From: Methanomicrobium sp.
Lineage (GTDB): Archaea > Halobacteriota > Methanomicrobia > Methanomicrobiales > Methanomicrobiaceae
Assembly (NCBI GenBank): GCA_017553245.1
Contig: JAFZMT010000123.1
Coordinates: 1-9,257 of the forward strand
Direction of reading: 5' to 3'
Length of the DNA stretch: 9,257 bases
The notes beneath the pieces were generated by a model. The model was not told the origin of the DNA, ran no database searches, and was given only the letters and a program-made list of their open reading frames with translations. Below are positions 1 through 5,450 of the stretch, piece by piece. How positions within the stretch are numbered: position 1 is the stretch's first letter; each line of letters opens with the position of its first letter. The translations under genes were made by a program, and so were the position numbers.

Positions 1-2
1 CC

Positions 3-671
3 GCAGCCGAACTCGTCTCGTCCGGCGGAATCATGCGTTTCATCGACGGCAGTGTCTTCTTAGGCGATTTCAAGCCCGGCGACGTCAAAGAAGTCGTCTT
101 CAATGCCGAGGTAAAGGATGACGCAGGTATAGGCGTTCACCCCGAGAAACTCTCGATTCAGTATACCGACAGATACGGGCAGACAATGTATTCAACCTCG
201 GAGAACTTCGGAATCCCCGTCACCAAAGGCGCCAGATTCGCCATACCTTCGGGAAGTATAAAGATAGCCCCCGGCGAATCGGGAAAATACGATATTGTCG
301 TGGAGAACATCGGCGATGAAACGGCATATGACGCAAAGATAAGGCTGATACCCGACAGTTCGGTTGAAATCCCCGACAACTCGGCTTACATGGGAAAGCT
401 CGCGCCCGGGGAATCGGTCACCCTGCCCTTTAATATCGCGGTCGGCTCCGGTGCCGAAGCCATCCCCTACTCGATAGGCACCGAGATAAAATACCGCGAC
501 GCCTCCGACAGGCTTATCCTTGCCAAGCAGATAAAGATTGAGGTGGACACACAGCCGCCCAACGTTGTGCTCAACACGCTCACAAATCCGATTACGATAC
601 TTGTTATCATCGGCGCAATCCTTATCGCGGTATACTACATGCGGCACAGGAACGACGAAGAATCGAGCTGA
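3..671 (+). CDS. COG1361/S-layer-type membrane-anchored protein, C-terminal part (5' end outside window)
   Basis: This is the 3' end of a longer gene. The reading frame is open from base 3 with no stop, so the Met at 33 is internal and the true start lies upstream. The visible part contains at least one beta-sandwich domain of the CARDB/NEW3 type. It is marked by the phrases 'APGESGKYDIVVENIGD' and 'KLAPGESVTLPFNIAV', which alternate 'PGE(S)' turns with hydrophobic strands. A single hydrophobic segment (ITILVIIGAILIAVYYM) and a short charged tail (RHRNDEESS) end the protein, so it is a type I membrane protein with its bulk outside the cell. This layout is typical of archaeal COG1361 'S-layer domain' proteins, which often accompany transporters or surface structures. 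The specific role is not visible here. The next gene is 326 nt downstream, so this gene probably ends its own transcript. Confidence 0.8.
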   Translation, partial: AAELVSSGGIMRFIDGSVFLGDFKPGDVKEVVFNAEVKDDAGIGVHPEKLSIQYTDRYGQTMYSTSENFGIPVTKGARFAIPSGSIKIAPGESGKYDIVVENIGDETAYDAKIRLIPDSSVEIPDNSAYMGKLAPGESVTLPFNIAVGSGAEAIPYSIGTEIKYRDASDRLILAKQIKIEVDTQPPNVVLNTLTNPITILVIIGAILIAVYYMRHRNDEESS

Positions 672-870
672 AACAGGAATACGCGACTTAATCCCCGCAA
701 TCAGCCCGAGTCAGCCAAAATACCCGCCAAATCACAAAAAACCCCATAATAACACTTCTTTTTCATTCGCACAACATATAATTTCTAAAATTACAGATAC
801 TATCAATCATTTTGGATATATTTCCAACGGGTGTAAACCCGCGAAAATTGTGCCGATCAAAAATCGCACA

Positions 871-905
871 AATCAGAAATAATCAGTAAAAATCAGAATG
901 ATCAG
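871..905 (+). repeat. Four ATCAG repeats at about 10-nt spacing
   Basis: The pentamer ATCAG occurs at 872, 882, 892 and 901, three of them as AATCAG at exactly 10-nt intervals, close to one helical turn of DNA. A degenerate copy (ATTAG) follows at 911. The cluster ends about 45 nt before the probable TATA element of fbp. It could be an operator array, or simple low-complexity drift; the sequence cannot decide. The same word recurs on the other strand at 5506-5586. Confidence 0.6.
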
Positions 906-948
906 AACCAATTAGAAATATTGAGCAGATAAAAGTAAAAATTACAAA

Positions 949-956
949 TAATATAC
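949..956 (+). promoter_or_regulatory. Probable TATA element of fbp
   Basis: The AT-only stretch around AATATATAC-like sequence is centred about 26 nt before a presumed start of transcription near 978. That would leave a short leader carrying the Shine-Dalgarno site at 988-993. A second TATA-like string, TTATATAC at 960-967, is also present, but it would place the transcript start inside the ribosome binding site, so I prefer the upstream one. Confidence 0.4.
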
Positions 957-987
957 AAATTATATACAATTATACTGCTGTAATTGC

Positions 988-993
988 GGGTGA
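988..993 (+). promoter_or_regulatory. Ribosome binding site of fbp (GGGTGA)
   Basis: GGGTGA lies 4 nt before the ATG at 998 and is complementary to the archaeal 16S rRNA 3' end (GGAGGTGAT-type site). It supports 998 as the start. Confidence 0.6.
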
Positions 994-997
994 CAAA

Positions 998-1891
998 ATG
1001 ACGACGCTGAGAGAATACCTTGACAAAACCGACTGTAAAAACGACTTAAAAGAGCTCATCGAACTGATTGCGATGCAGGCTGTCCCGATTCGCGACGCAT
1101 TCATCTACAATCAGTCATACGCGGGAACCGAAAACTCATCTGGCGACAGACAGGCGGCGCTCGATGTCTGGTCCGACGAACGCATAGTAAGCGTTCTGCT
1201 CAAATCCGACCTCGTATCACAGATTGCCTCCGAGGAAAGAGACGATATCGTCAAAAACCCGAACGCAAAAGCCGATTATGCGGTCGTAATGGACCCGCTT
1301 GACGGCTCCTCGCTCATACAGGTAAACCTCTGCGTAGGCACCATCGTCGGAATCTACGACAACGGCGACGCGCTTTCCTGCGGCAATCAGCTCCGTGCCG
1401 CCATGTACATGCTCTACGGACCCATGACCGTCCTCACGCTCACGGTCGGCAGCGGAGTATATATCTTCGCGCTCAAAGACGGCGTCTACACCATGCTTGA
1501 GGAGAACGTCAAAATGCCGCAGGGCAAACTCTACGGCAGCGGCGGTCTCAAAAAGGACTGGATACCCCGGCATGAGAAGTTCATCGCCGAAATCGAAAAA
1601 GAGGGCGGCAAACTCAGATACTCCGGCTCATTCGTCGCGGATTTCCACCAGATTCTCAAATACGGCGGCATATACTGCTACCCCAAAACAAAGGACAATG
1701 AAACCGGAAAACTGCGGCTTGTCTTCGAGGCAAACCCGATTGGATTCATCGCCGCACAGGCGGGCGGAGAGATAACGGACGGCGTAAACAACCTCCTTGA
1801 CGTCAAACCGCAAAAGCCGCACCACAAAACCCCGATTTACGTCGGAAGCAGGAACATGACCGAAAAGATCATCCGCATCTGTAAGGAATGA
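998..1891 (+). CDS. fbp: Fructose-1,6-bisphosphatase, class I
   Basis: Hydrolyses fructose 1,6-bisphosphate to fructose 6-phosphate, the committed step of gluconeogenesis, in the cytoplasm. The 297-residue protein carries the hallmark motifs of class I FBPase in order: the metal-binding ASEE (77-80), DPLDGSS (99-105), RYSGSFVADFHQIL (207-220) followed by YGGIYCYP, and the substrate/metal signature KLRLVFEANPIG (238-249) with Glu243. The length is slightly below the roughly 330 residues of bacterial and eukaryotic enzymes. The start at the ATG has a good Shine-Dalgarno site. Most archaea use the unrelated bifunctional FBP aldolase/phosphatase, but class I enzymes are known in halophiles and Methanomicrobia. 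After DPLDGSS the usual Asn-Ile-Asp is Leu-Ile-Gln here. The gene stands alone between spacers of 326 and 89 nt. Confidence 0.96.
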   Translation: MTTLREYLDKTDCKNDLKELIELIAMQAVPIRDAFIYNQSYAGTENSSGDRQAALDVWSDERIVSVLLKSDLVSQIASEERDDIVKNPNAKADYAVVMDPLDGSSLIQVNLCVGTIVGIYDNGDALSCGNQLRAAMYMLYGPMTVLTLTVGSGVYIFALKDGVYTMLEENVKMPQGKLYGSGGLKKDWIPRHEKFIAEIEKEGGKLRYSGSFVADFHQILKYGGIYCYPKTKDNETGKLRLVFEANPIGFIAAQAGGEITDGVNNLLDVKPQKPHHKTPIYVGSRNMTEKIIRICKE

Positions 1892-1952
1892 TGCGGAAAA
1901 TCCGGCTCACATGCCAAGGTCAGATGTAAGGCATTTAAGAAACCGTATAGAA

Positions 1953-1962
1953 CATTTAATTA
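1953..1962 (+). promoter_or_regulatory. Probable TATA element of the Sm-like gene
   Basis: CATTTAATTA is centred about 24 nt before the ATG at 1981. No purine-rich Shine-Dalgarno sequence lies between the two, which fits a leaderless transcript beginning at or next to the start codon. Confidence 0.45.
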
Positions 1963-1980
1963 CATTCAAAAACCATATAA

Positions 1981-2223
1981 ATGACGATGGTTAATAGCAT
2001 TGTTCTGCCAATAAAAAAAGTGTCAGCACTCGTTGACTCGAAAATCACAGTCGAGATTAAGGATGAGGGAAAATCCCTTCAGGGCAAGCTTGTCGCCGTG
2101 GATGAGCACTTAAACATCCTCATGGAAGAAGCGACCGAGTTCATTAACGGCAAGAGAGGACGAAATCTCGGCACAATCGTCATCCGCGGTAGCAACATCC
2201 TGACTATAGCACCCTTGATCTGA
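1981..2223 (+). CDS. Sm-like (LSm/SmAP) RNA-binding protein
   Basis: An 80-residue archaeal Sm-fold protein, expected to form a ring-shaped oligomer that binds U-rich RNA. The Sm1 motif spans about residues 21-50, with Gly35 in LQGKL, Asp41 and Asn45 in VDEHLNILM. The Sm2 motif is LGTIVIRGSNILTI (63-76), including the near-invariant Arg69-Gly70. The length is normal for a single-domain SmAP. An N-terminal extension (about 20 residues, MTMVNSIVLPIKKVSALVDS) precedes the fold. The ATG at 1981 is chosen because of the TATA spacing; an in-frame ATG at 1987 is possible. The gene is followed by the winged-helix gene after only 1-13 nt, so the two are almost certainly one operon. In many archaea an Sm gene sits beside ribosomal protein L37e, which is not seen here. 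Confidence 0.93.
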   Translation: MTMVNSIVLPIKKVSALVDSKITVEIKDEGKSLQGKLVAVDEHLNILMEEATEFINGKRGRNLGTIVIRGSNILTIAPLI

Positions 2224-2236
2224 TTTGGCACATAAG

Positions 2237-2593
2237 ATGACCGAAATTGAAGATGAAGCAATAAGGCTCATTCAATCGACGCCGGAAGGAATCCTTCAGA
2301 GCGAACTCTGGAAACTTCTCAACATAGACAGCCGGAAGTGTTCAAGAGTCGTCAAGAAACTCATAGATACCGACATGGTCGACAGGCTCGAATACAAGTC
2401 GGACGGCATCAAGACGTATCTCCTGAAAGCAAAGAAGCGTGCGATTGATCCCGGGCTTTTGATGGCATCCGGCGAACTTCTGCCGTGCATCTGCTGTGAG
2501 GAGGAGTGCAGTGTTCAGGACTGCCCCTATCTCATGGACTGGATGTATCAGCTCGCAATCGATGAGTTCTCGGAAAAGAGCGAAGAAAACTGA
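2237..2593 (+). CDS. Winged-helix protein with C-terminal Cys cluster (RPC34/TFE-beta-like)
   Basis: A 118-residue protein. Residues ~3-66 form a winged helix-turn-helix: helix 1 EDEAIRLIQ, a GILQSELWKLL helix, a recognition helix SRKCSRVVKKLIDTDMV, and a wing ending KTYLLKA. Residues 84-96 carry a cysteine cluster, Cys84, 86, 87, 91 and 96 (CICC-x3-C-x4-C), followed by PYLMDWM. Automated annotation would probably call it an Lrp/MarR-like regulator. However, the last Cys followed by Tyr at +2, an acid at +5 and Trp at +6 matches, from memory, the Fe-S-binding C-terminus of human RPC6/RPC39, whose relative in archaea is TFE-beta. A role as a DNA-binding transcription factor with an Fe-S cluster is inference. 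Start: the ATG at 2237 is preferred; a TTG at 2225, 1 nt after the Sm stop codon, would add four residues. Neither has a Shine-Dalgarno site, so translation is probably coupled to the Sm gene. Confidence 0.85.
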   Translation: MTEIEDEAIRLIQSTPEGILQSELWKLLNIDSRKCSRVVKKLIDTDMVDRLEYKSDGIKTYLLKAKKRAIDPGLLMASGELLPCICCEEECSVQDCPYLMDWMYQLAIDEFSEKSEEN

Positions 2594-2609
2594 AGCAAAC
2601 GATTGAATT

Positions 2610-2637
2610 AAAATTTTCAATTATATTTTCATTTTAT
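2610..2637 (+). terminator. T-rich tracts after the Sm/winged-helix operon
   Basis: Runs of TTTT separated by one to five bases begin 17 nt after the stop codon at 2593. Archaeal termination commonly uses such oligo-T stretches without a hairpin. No stem-loop is visible. Confidence 0.4.
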
Positions 2638-2669
2638 CAAATCATCCGATTCATTTTTACATATTGCAG

Positions 2670-2700
2670 ATTCATCAAGTCATCATTCATCAATTCATCA
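2670..2700 (+). repeat. ATTCATCA direct repeats
   Basis: Three exact copies of ATTCATCA lie at 2670-2677, 2685-2692 and 2693-2700, with degenerate copies between and after them (AGTCATC, TTTAATCATT). They sit in the 176-nt spacer between the winged-helix gene and the pilin-like gene, ending about 40 nt before its TATA element. Low-complexity expansion is the simplest explanation. Confidence 0.6.
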
Positions 2701-2738
2701 TTTAATCATTTATTCAACATTTGAGCGTTTTTCGATAG

Positions 2739-2746
2739 TTTATTTA
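2739..2746 (+). promoter_or_regulatory. Probable TATA element of the pilin-like gene
   Basis: TTTATTTA is centred about 27 nt before the TTG at 2770. No Shine-Dalgarno site is found between them. The spacing supports a leaderless mRNA starting at that TTG. Confidence 0.45.
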
Positions 2747-2769
2747 TCATCCCGCGATAATAGTCATAC

Positions 2770-3336
2770 TTGACTGAATTGACGAGACATTACGCACCGG
2801 AGAATTCCGCACCAAAGAGAAACTCTGAAACCGATGCCGATTCGGAGGCAAACTCACAGGTAATTGCCGTATTACTGACGGTAGCCATCGTAATAGTCCT
2901 GGCAATGATTGTCCTCTTATGGGCGATGACACTTGAGATGCCGGATGTCTCAATTCCCTCAAAGACGCCCGCAATCTTTGAGATTCGCCAGCTCAAAAGC
3001 GCGGCTCCCAACTACGAAGGTCATATAACCCTCTACCACGGCGGCAAGACCGACTATCTCAACAGCGACCTCTACGCCGAGATTTACTGTAACGACGTCC
3101 TGCTGCCCTGCCGCATCGAGACATTCAGAGGCACGGATTTCATACCCACGCACCACTACCACGTAAAGACCATAAGCGGATCGGGGTGCAGAAACGATTA
3201 CTGGAGAAAAGGTGAGAAGGTCGCAATTGACATAACCGACGGTCTCATCAAGCCCGGCGACCTCGTAAGAGTCGATGTCTTCAGCAAAACCGACAATACC
3301 AGAATCTCTACGGATAAGAATTACGTGCCGCAATAA
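2770..3336 (+). CDS. Archaeal type IV pilin-like membrane protein (DUF1628-type N-terminus)
   Basis: A 188-residue protein with a hydrophilic N-terminus, one hydrophobic segment at ~31-53 (VIAVLLTVAIVIVLAMIVLLW) and an extracytoplasmic domain of about 130 residues. The SQVIAVLLTVAIVIVLAMIV stretch resembles the archaeal type IV pilin N-terminal domain (consensus SPVIGVMLM...), so it is probably a pilin, a minor pilin or a surface protein of that family. Odd points: the basic residues nearest the helix (Lys16-Arg17) are separated from it by a long acidic/polar stretch, so a standard class III signal-peptide site is not obvious. The outer domain has three cysteines (107, 114, 140) and ends without a C-terminal anchor. 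The start is a TTG, chosen from the TATA spacing and because no ATG occurs before the hydrophobic segment; a second in-frame TTG at 2779 is possible. It is monocistronic by its spacers (176 and 106 nt). Confidence 0.75.
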   Translation: MTELTRHYAPENSAPKRNSETDADSEANSQVIAVLLTVAIVIVLAMIVLLWAMTLEMPDVSIPSKTPAIFEIRQLKSAAPNYEGHITLYHGGKTDYLNSDLYAEIYCNDVLLPCRIETFRGTDFIPTHHYHVKTISGSGCRNDYWRKGEKVAIDITDGLIKPGDLVRVDVFSKTDNTRISTDKNYVPQ

Positions 3337-3410
3337 TGCCGCAGCAATGCCGGCGGCATATAAGACCGCGGCTTAAAATCGAAGAAAGATCCCGAATTAT
3401 TATGATAATG

Positions 3411-3418
3411 ACTATAAA
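3411..3418 (+). promoter_or_regulatory. Probable TATA element of aglJ
   Basis: ACTATAAA is centred about 28 nt before the ATG at 3443. The intervening sequence (ATATTTTGATATATAGATA) has no Shine-Dalgarno site, which fits a leaderless transcript. Confidence 0.45.
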
Positions 3419-3442
3419 GGAATATTTTGATATATAGATATA

Positions 3443-4357
3443 ATGGTAATAAACAAGGATGAGGTCTGTATCTTCATCCCGACACTCAACGAAGCGCCCA
3501 CAATAGAAAGTCTCATTCTCTCTTTTAAGGAGATGGGCTACGGCGACATACTTGTCATGGACGGCAAAAGCACGGACAGGACAGTCGAGATAGCGCAGGC
3601 TGCGGGTGCAAAAGTCAAAATACAAACCGGAAAAGGAAAAGGGCAGGCAATCATCGAGGCAATAAACGGGATTGACAAACCCTACATACTCATGCTCGAC
3701 GGCGACGGAACCTATGTCCCCGCCGATGCCGAAAAGATGCTCATTCCGCTCTTCGAGAACGATGCCGATCAGGTAATCGGCAACCGTCTGGACACTTTTG
3801 AACCGGGAGCGCTGAGCAAACTCAACCATTTCGGCAACCAGATAATCAACTACCTCTTCAAGGTCACGCACGGAGAATACCTGGGCGATATTCTATCGGG
3901 ATATCGGGCGTTTAAGACCGAATCAATAAGGCAGATGGATCTCAAAGAGAAGGGCTTTGAGATTGAGACCGAAATCTCGGTGCAGTCCGTGACAAACCGC
4001 CATAAAACGGTTATCGTCCCCGTTGCGTATAAACCCAGACCCGGCACGCCCACAAAACTTCACCCCATCCGCGACGGCGCCAAGATTATCTTTGCAATAT
4101 GGCGGCTTGCAAAAGTCAGCAACCCCACGTTCTATTTCGGATGCATCGGACTCGGAATAGCCGTAATAGGACTGCTTTCCGGCATTTTCGTCCTGTATGA
4201 GTGGTTCAGAAGCGTTGTCCACACCGAACTTGCAATACTCACCGTTCTTCTTATTACGCTTGGTTTTCAGATATTCATGTTCGGAGTTCTCGCCGACATG
4301 TTCCTTGCGTCCAACCGCGAACTGAAAAGAGAGATTCAGCGCTTAAAGCGCAATTAA
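3443..4357 (+). CDS. aglJ: Family 2 glycosyltransferase AglJ (first step of N-glycan assembly)
   Basis: Membrane-bound GT2 enzyme expected to transfer the first sugar from a nucleotide sugar to dolichol phosphate on the cytoplasmic face, starting the lipid-linked glycan used for N-glycosylation of surface proteins (established for AglJ in Haloferax volcanii). The catalytic domain starts at residue 8 with VCIFIPTLNEAPTI, then DILVMDGKSTDRT (Asp40), the nucleotide-binding GKGKGQAI, the metal-binding DGDGTY (86-91), GNR(L) at 113-116 and LGDILSGYRAF (148-157). The ending GFEIETE...RPGTPTKLHPIRDG is characteristic of AglJ rather than of generic dolichol-phosphate mannosyltransferases. Two transmembrane helices follow (~229-253 and ~262-286) with a basic tail. 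The 304-residue length fits the family. The sugar transferred in this organism cannot be read from the sequence. The gene converges on the aldolase gene on the other strand. Confidence 0.88.
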   Translation: MVINKDEVCIFIPTLNEAPTIESLILSFKEMGYGDILVMDGKSTDRTVEIAQAAGAKVKIQTGKGKGQAIIEAINGIDKPYILMLDGDGTYVPADAEKMLIPLFENDADQVIGNRLDTFEPGALSKLNHFGNQIINYLFKVTHGEYLGDILSGYRAFKTESIRQMDLKEKGFEIETEISVQSVTNRHKTVIVPVAYKPRPGTPTKLHPIRDGAKIIFAIWRLAKVSNPTFYFGCIGLGIAVIGLLSGIFVLYEWFRSVVHTELAILTVLLITLGFQIFMFGVLADMFLASNRELKREIQRLKRN

Positions 4358-4408
4358 AACCAATAAAGCCATTAAAGCAAAATTAAGCGCTTAATGCGTA
4401 ATTAAAAC
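4339..4408 (+). repeat. Direct repeat at the 3' end of aglJ with palindromic cores
   Basis: A 22-nt unit at 4339-4360, which covers the last codons and stop of aglJ, recurs at 4387-4408 with 20 of 22 bases identical. Each begins GCGCTTAA and ends AATTAAAAC. The first copy can fold as a GCGC stem with a TTAAA loop (4339-4351). The second lies within the perfect 14-bp palindrome ATTAAGCGCTTAAT (4382-4395). The repeats occupy the convergent gap between aglJ and the aldolase gene (4358-4461) and might contribute to termination. Confidence 0.6.
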
Positions 4409-4461
4409 TGATTACAAATAATTAAAGAAAATACAGGACTAAAAGCATAAATCGCCGGCAA

Positions 4462-5010
4462 TCACGGGTGTAACGGATGATCGCCGGTTAAATACACTAT
4501 TTTCGAAGCATGCTCGGCAATTGAGGTCATGAGGTATGCATCCTTCAGATTTTTGCCGACCGTAAACGTCCCGTGACCCCTTGCAACGGCGGCGTTTGAA
4601 TTCGAAAGTGCCGCGGCTACATTGCGGGCAAGCTCCTCCGTCCCGGGTTCGCCTGTGGCAACCGGAATCTTCGGGCAGAGCATCTTTCCCTCGCTGTCCT
4701 TCGTCACAATGCAGTCGCGGTCGAACGAGACGGCGACGGCATACGCGGGATGCGCGTGGACGATAGCAAGGACATCGGGACGCTGTCTGTAAACGGCATA
4801 ATGCACGCGCCACTCGCTCGATGCGCCAGCCTCCGGCACTCCGTCATCGGATACGAACTTTACCTCCTCGCATTCGTCAAGATACGAGCCGCTCTTCGTG
4901 ATATAAAAGCCGCCATCGGTGCGGACACTCATGTTTCCGAAGTTGCCGCCGACGAGACCCTCATTAAAGAGTCTCTTTCCGATATACTCAAATTCTTCGG
5001 TTATTTTCAT
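4462..5010 (-). CDS. Class II aldolase (L-fuculose-1-phosphate aldolase-like)
   Basis: A zinc-dependent aldolase of the class II aldolase/adducin family, 182 residues, the same size as the Methanocaldococcus protein MJ1418. Visible features: GGNFGNMSVR (21-30), the phosphate-binding TKSGS (38-42), the catalytic Glu66 in SSEWRVH, the zinc ligands His85 and His87 in VHAHPAYAVAVSF, and the third ligand His146 in ARGHGTF. In methanogens a fuculose-1-phosphate aldolase is thought to supply lactaldehyde, oxidised to lactate for coenzyme F420. That role is an inference here, and other sugar-phosphate substrates are possible. The gene lies 37 nt downstream of thioredoxin on the same strand. It has no Shine-Dalgarno site, but a T-rich/AT stretch on its coding strand (5031-5039) sits at TATA distance, so it may be leaderless or read through from trx. 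Confidence 0.85.
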   Translation of the reverse strand: MKITEEFEYIGKRLFNEGLVGGNFGNMSVRTDGGFYITKSGSYLDECEEVKFVSDDGVPEAGASSEWRVHYAVYRQRPDVLAIVHAHPAYAVAVSFDRDCIVTKDSEGKMLCPKIPVATGEPGTEELARNVAAALSNSNAAVARGHGTFTVGKNLKDAYLMTSIAEHASKIVYLTGDHPLHP

Positions 5011-5028
5011 ATTTGCGCCAAAAATTGG

Positions 5029-5042
5029 AGATTAAAAAAGAA
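5029..5042 (-). promoter_or_regulatory. T-rich tract between trx and aldolase: possible trx terminator and aldolase TATA element
   Basis: On the - strand this reads TTTTCTTTTTTAAT, beginning just after the thioredoxin stop codon. An oligo-T run at that place fits an archaeal terminator for trx. Its AT part is also centred near 26-28 nt before the aldolase ATG (5010), the position expected for a leaderless TATA element. Which function applies cannot be decided by eye. Confidence 0.35.
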
Positions 5043-5047
5043 AATAT

Positions 5048-5317
5048 TCAGATCAGCGGCGTCAGGAGTTTCTCAAGCGTGGCTGCATCCGTGACACCCT
5101 CGCGCCTGTGAACGATCTCGCCGTCCTTCTCAATTATTAATGTGGGGACTACCTCAATGCCGTATGTCATCGTAAGTCCGGGCTCTTTGTCGATATCAAT
5201 CTTCTTAACCTCGATTGAATCGCCCATCTTCTGTCCGAGTGCATCGATAATCGGGGACTGCATCCTGCAGGGTCCGCACCACTCGGCATAAAAGTCCATA
5301 AGAACAGGTTTTGCCAT
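5048..5317 (-). CDS. trx: Thioredoxin-fold protein (WCGPC)
   Basis: A small cytoplasmic dithiol-disulfide oxidoreductase of 89 residues. It opens with MAKPVLMDFYAEWCGPC, with the redox pair Cys14 and Cys17, and has the cis-proline Pro58 in EVVPTLII, followed by the GEIVHRREG strand-loop. It is somewhat shorter than the ~105 residues of bacterial thioredoxin, as is usual for small archaeal versions. The ATG at 5317 is chosen over an upstream in-frame ATG at 5344 because a strong Shine-Dalgarno site (AGGAGTGAT) lies 4 nt before it, and the extra residues (MCKKIGVIN) would cover that site. A TATA-like element at about 5358-5367 fits a short leader. It could reduce enzymes via a ferredoxin- or F420-linked thioredoxin reductase, but no reductase gene is nearby. 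Confidence 0.93.
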   Translation of the reverse strand: MAKPVLMDFYAEWCGPCRMQSPIIDALGQKMGDSIEVKKIDIDKEPGLTMTYGIEVVPTLIIEKDGEIVHRREGVTDAATLEKLLTPLI

Positions 5318-5321
5318 ATTT

Positions 5322-5330
5322 ATCACTCCT
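5322..5330 (-). promoter_or_regulatory. Ribosome binding site fixing the thioredoxin start (AGGAGTGAT)
   Basis: On the - strand AGGAGTGAT is an almost complete match to the archaeal anti-Shine-Dalgarno partner GGAGGTGAT. It ends 4 nt before the ATG at 5317, which decides the start in favour of the 89-residue protein. Confidence 0.75.
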
Positions 5331-5357
5331 ATTTTCTTACACAAGAAATGTCAGACA

Positions 5358-5367
5358 AAAATAAATA
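5358..5367 (-). promoter_or_regulatory. Probable TATA element of trx
   Basis: On the - strand GTATTTATTT-like sequence lies about 25 nt before a presumed transcript start near 5338, leaving a leader of about 20 nt that contains the Shine-Dalgarno site. Confidence 0.45.
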
Positions 5368-5450
5368 CTTTGTCATTGTGACCGATATGTTAAGTATCTG
5401 CCGAAAATGAGCGTATAATTGAAAACCGAGACTGAAAGAGAAATATTGAA

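Larger units (their letters stand above)
672..997. other. AT-rich intergenic region before fbp
   Basis: A 326-nt spacer with no credible gene. It holds the ATCAG repeat cluster at 871-905 and, near its right end, the probable fbp promoter and ribosome binding site. The region is much more AT-rich than the flanking genes. A reading frame at 538-882 runs through it but has no coding character and overlaps the real upstream gene. Confidence 0.7.

Noticed and set aside
538..882. A 114-codon frame spanning the end of the COG1361 gene and the spacer
   Set aside because: It overlaps a real gene in another frame and continues through low-complexity AT-rich DNA with no domain.
3308..3871. A 187-codon - strand frame over the start of aglJ
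   Set aside because: Antisense to the well-defined GT2 catalytic domain of aglJ; the frame is a shadow.
5318..5344. Nine-residue N-terminal extension of thioredoxin from the ATG at 5344
   Set aside because: It would place the strong Shine-Dalgarno site AGGAGTGAT inside the coding sequence; the ATG at 5317 follows that site at ideal distance.
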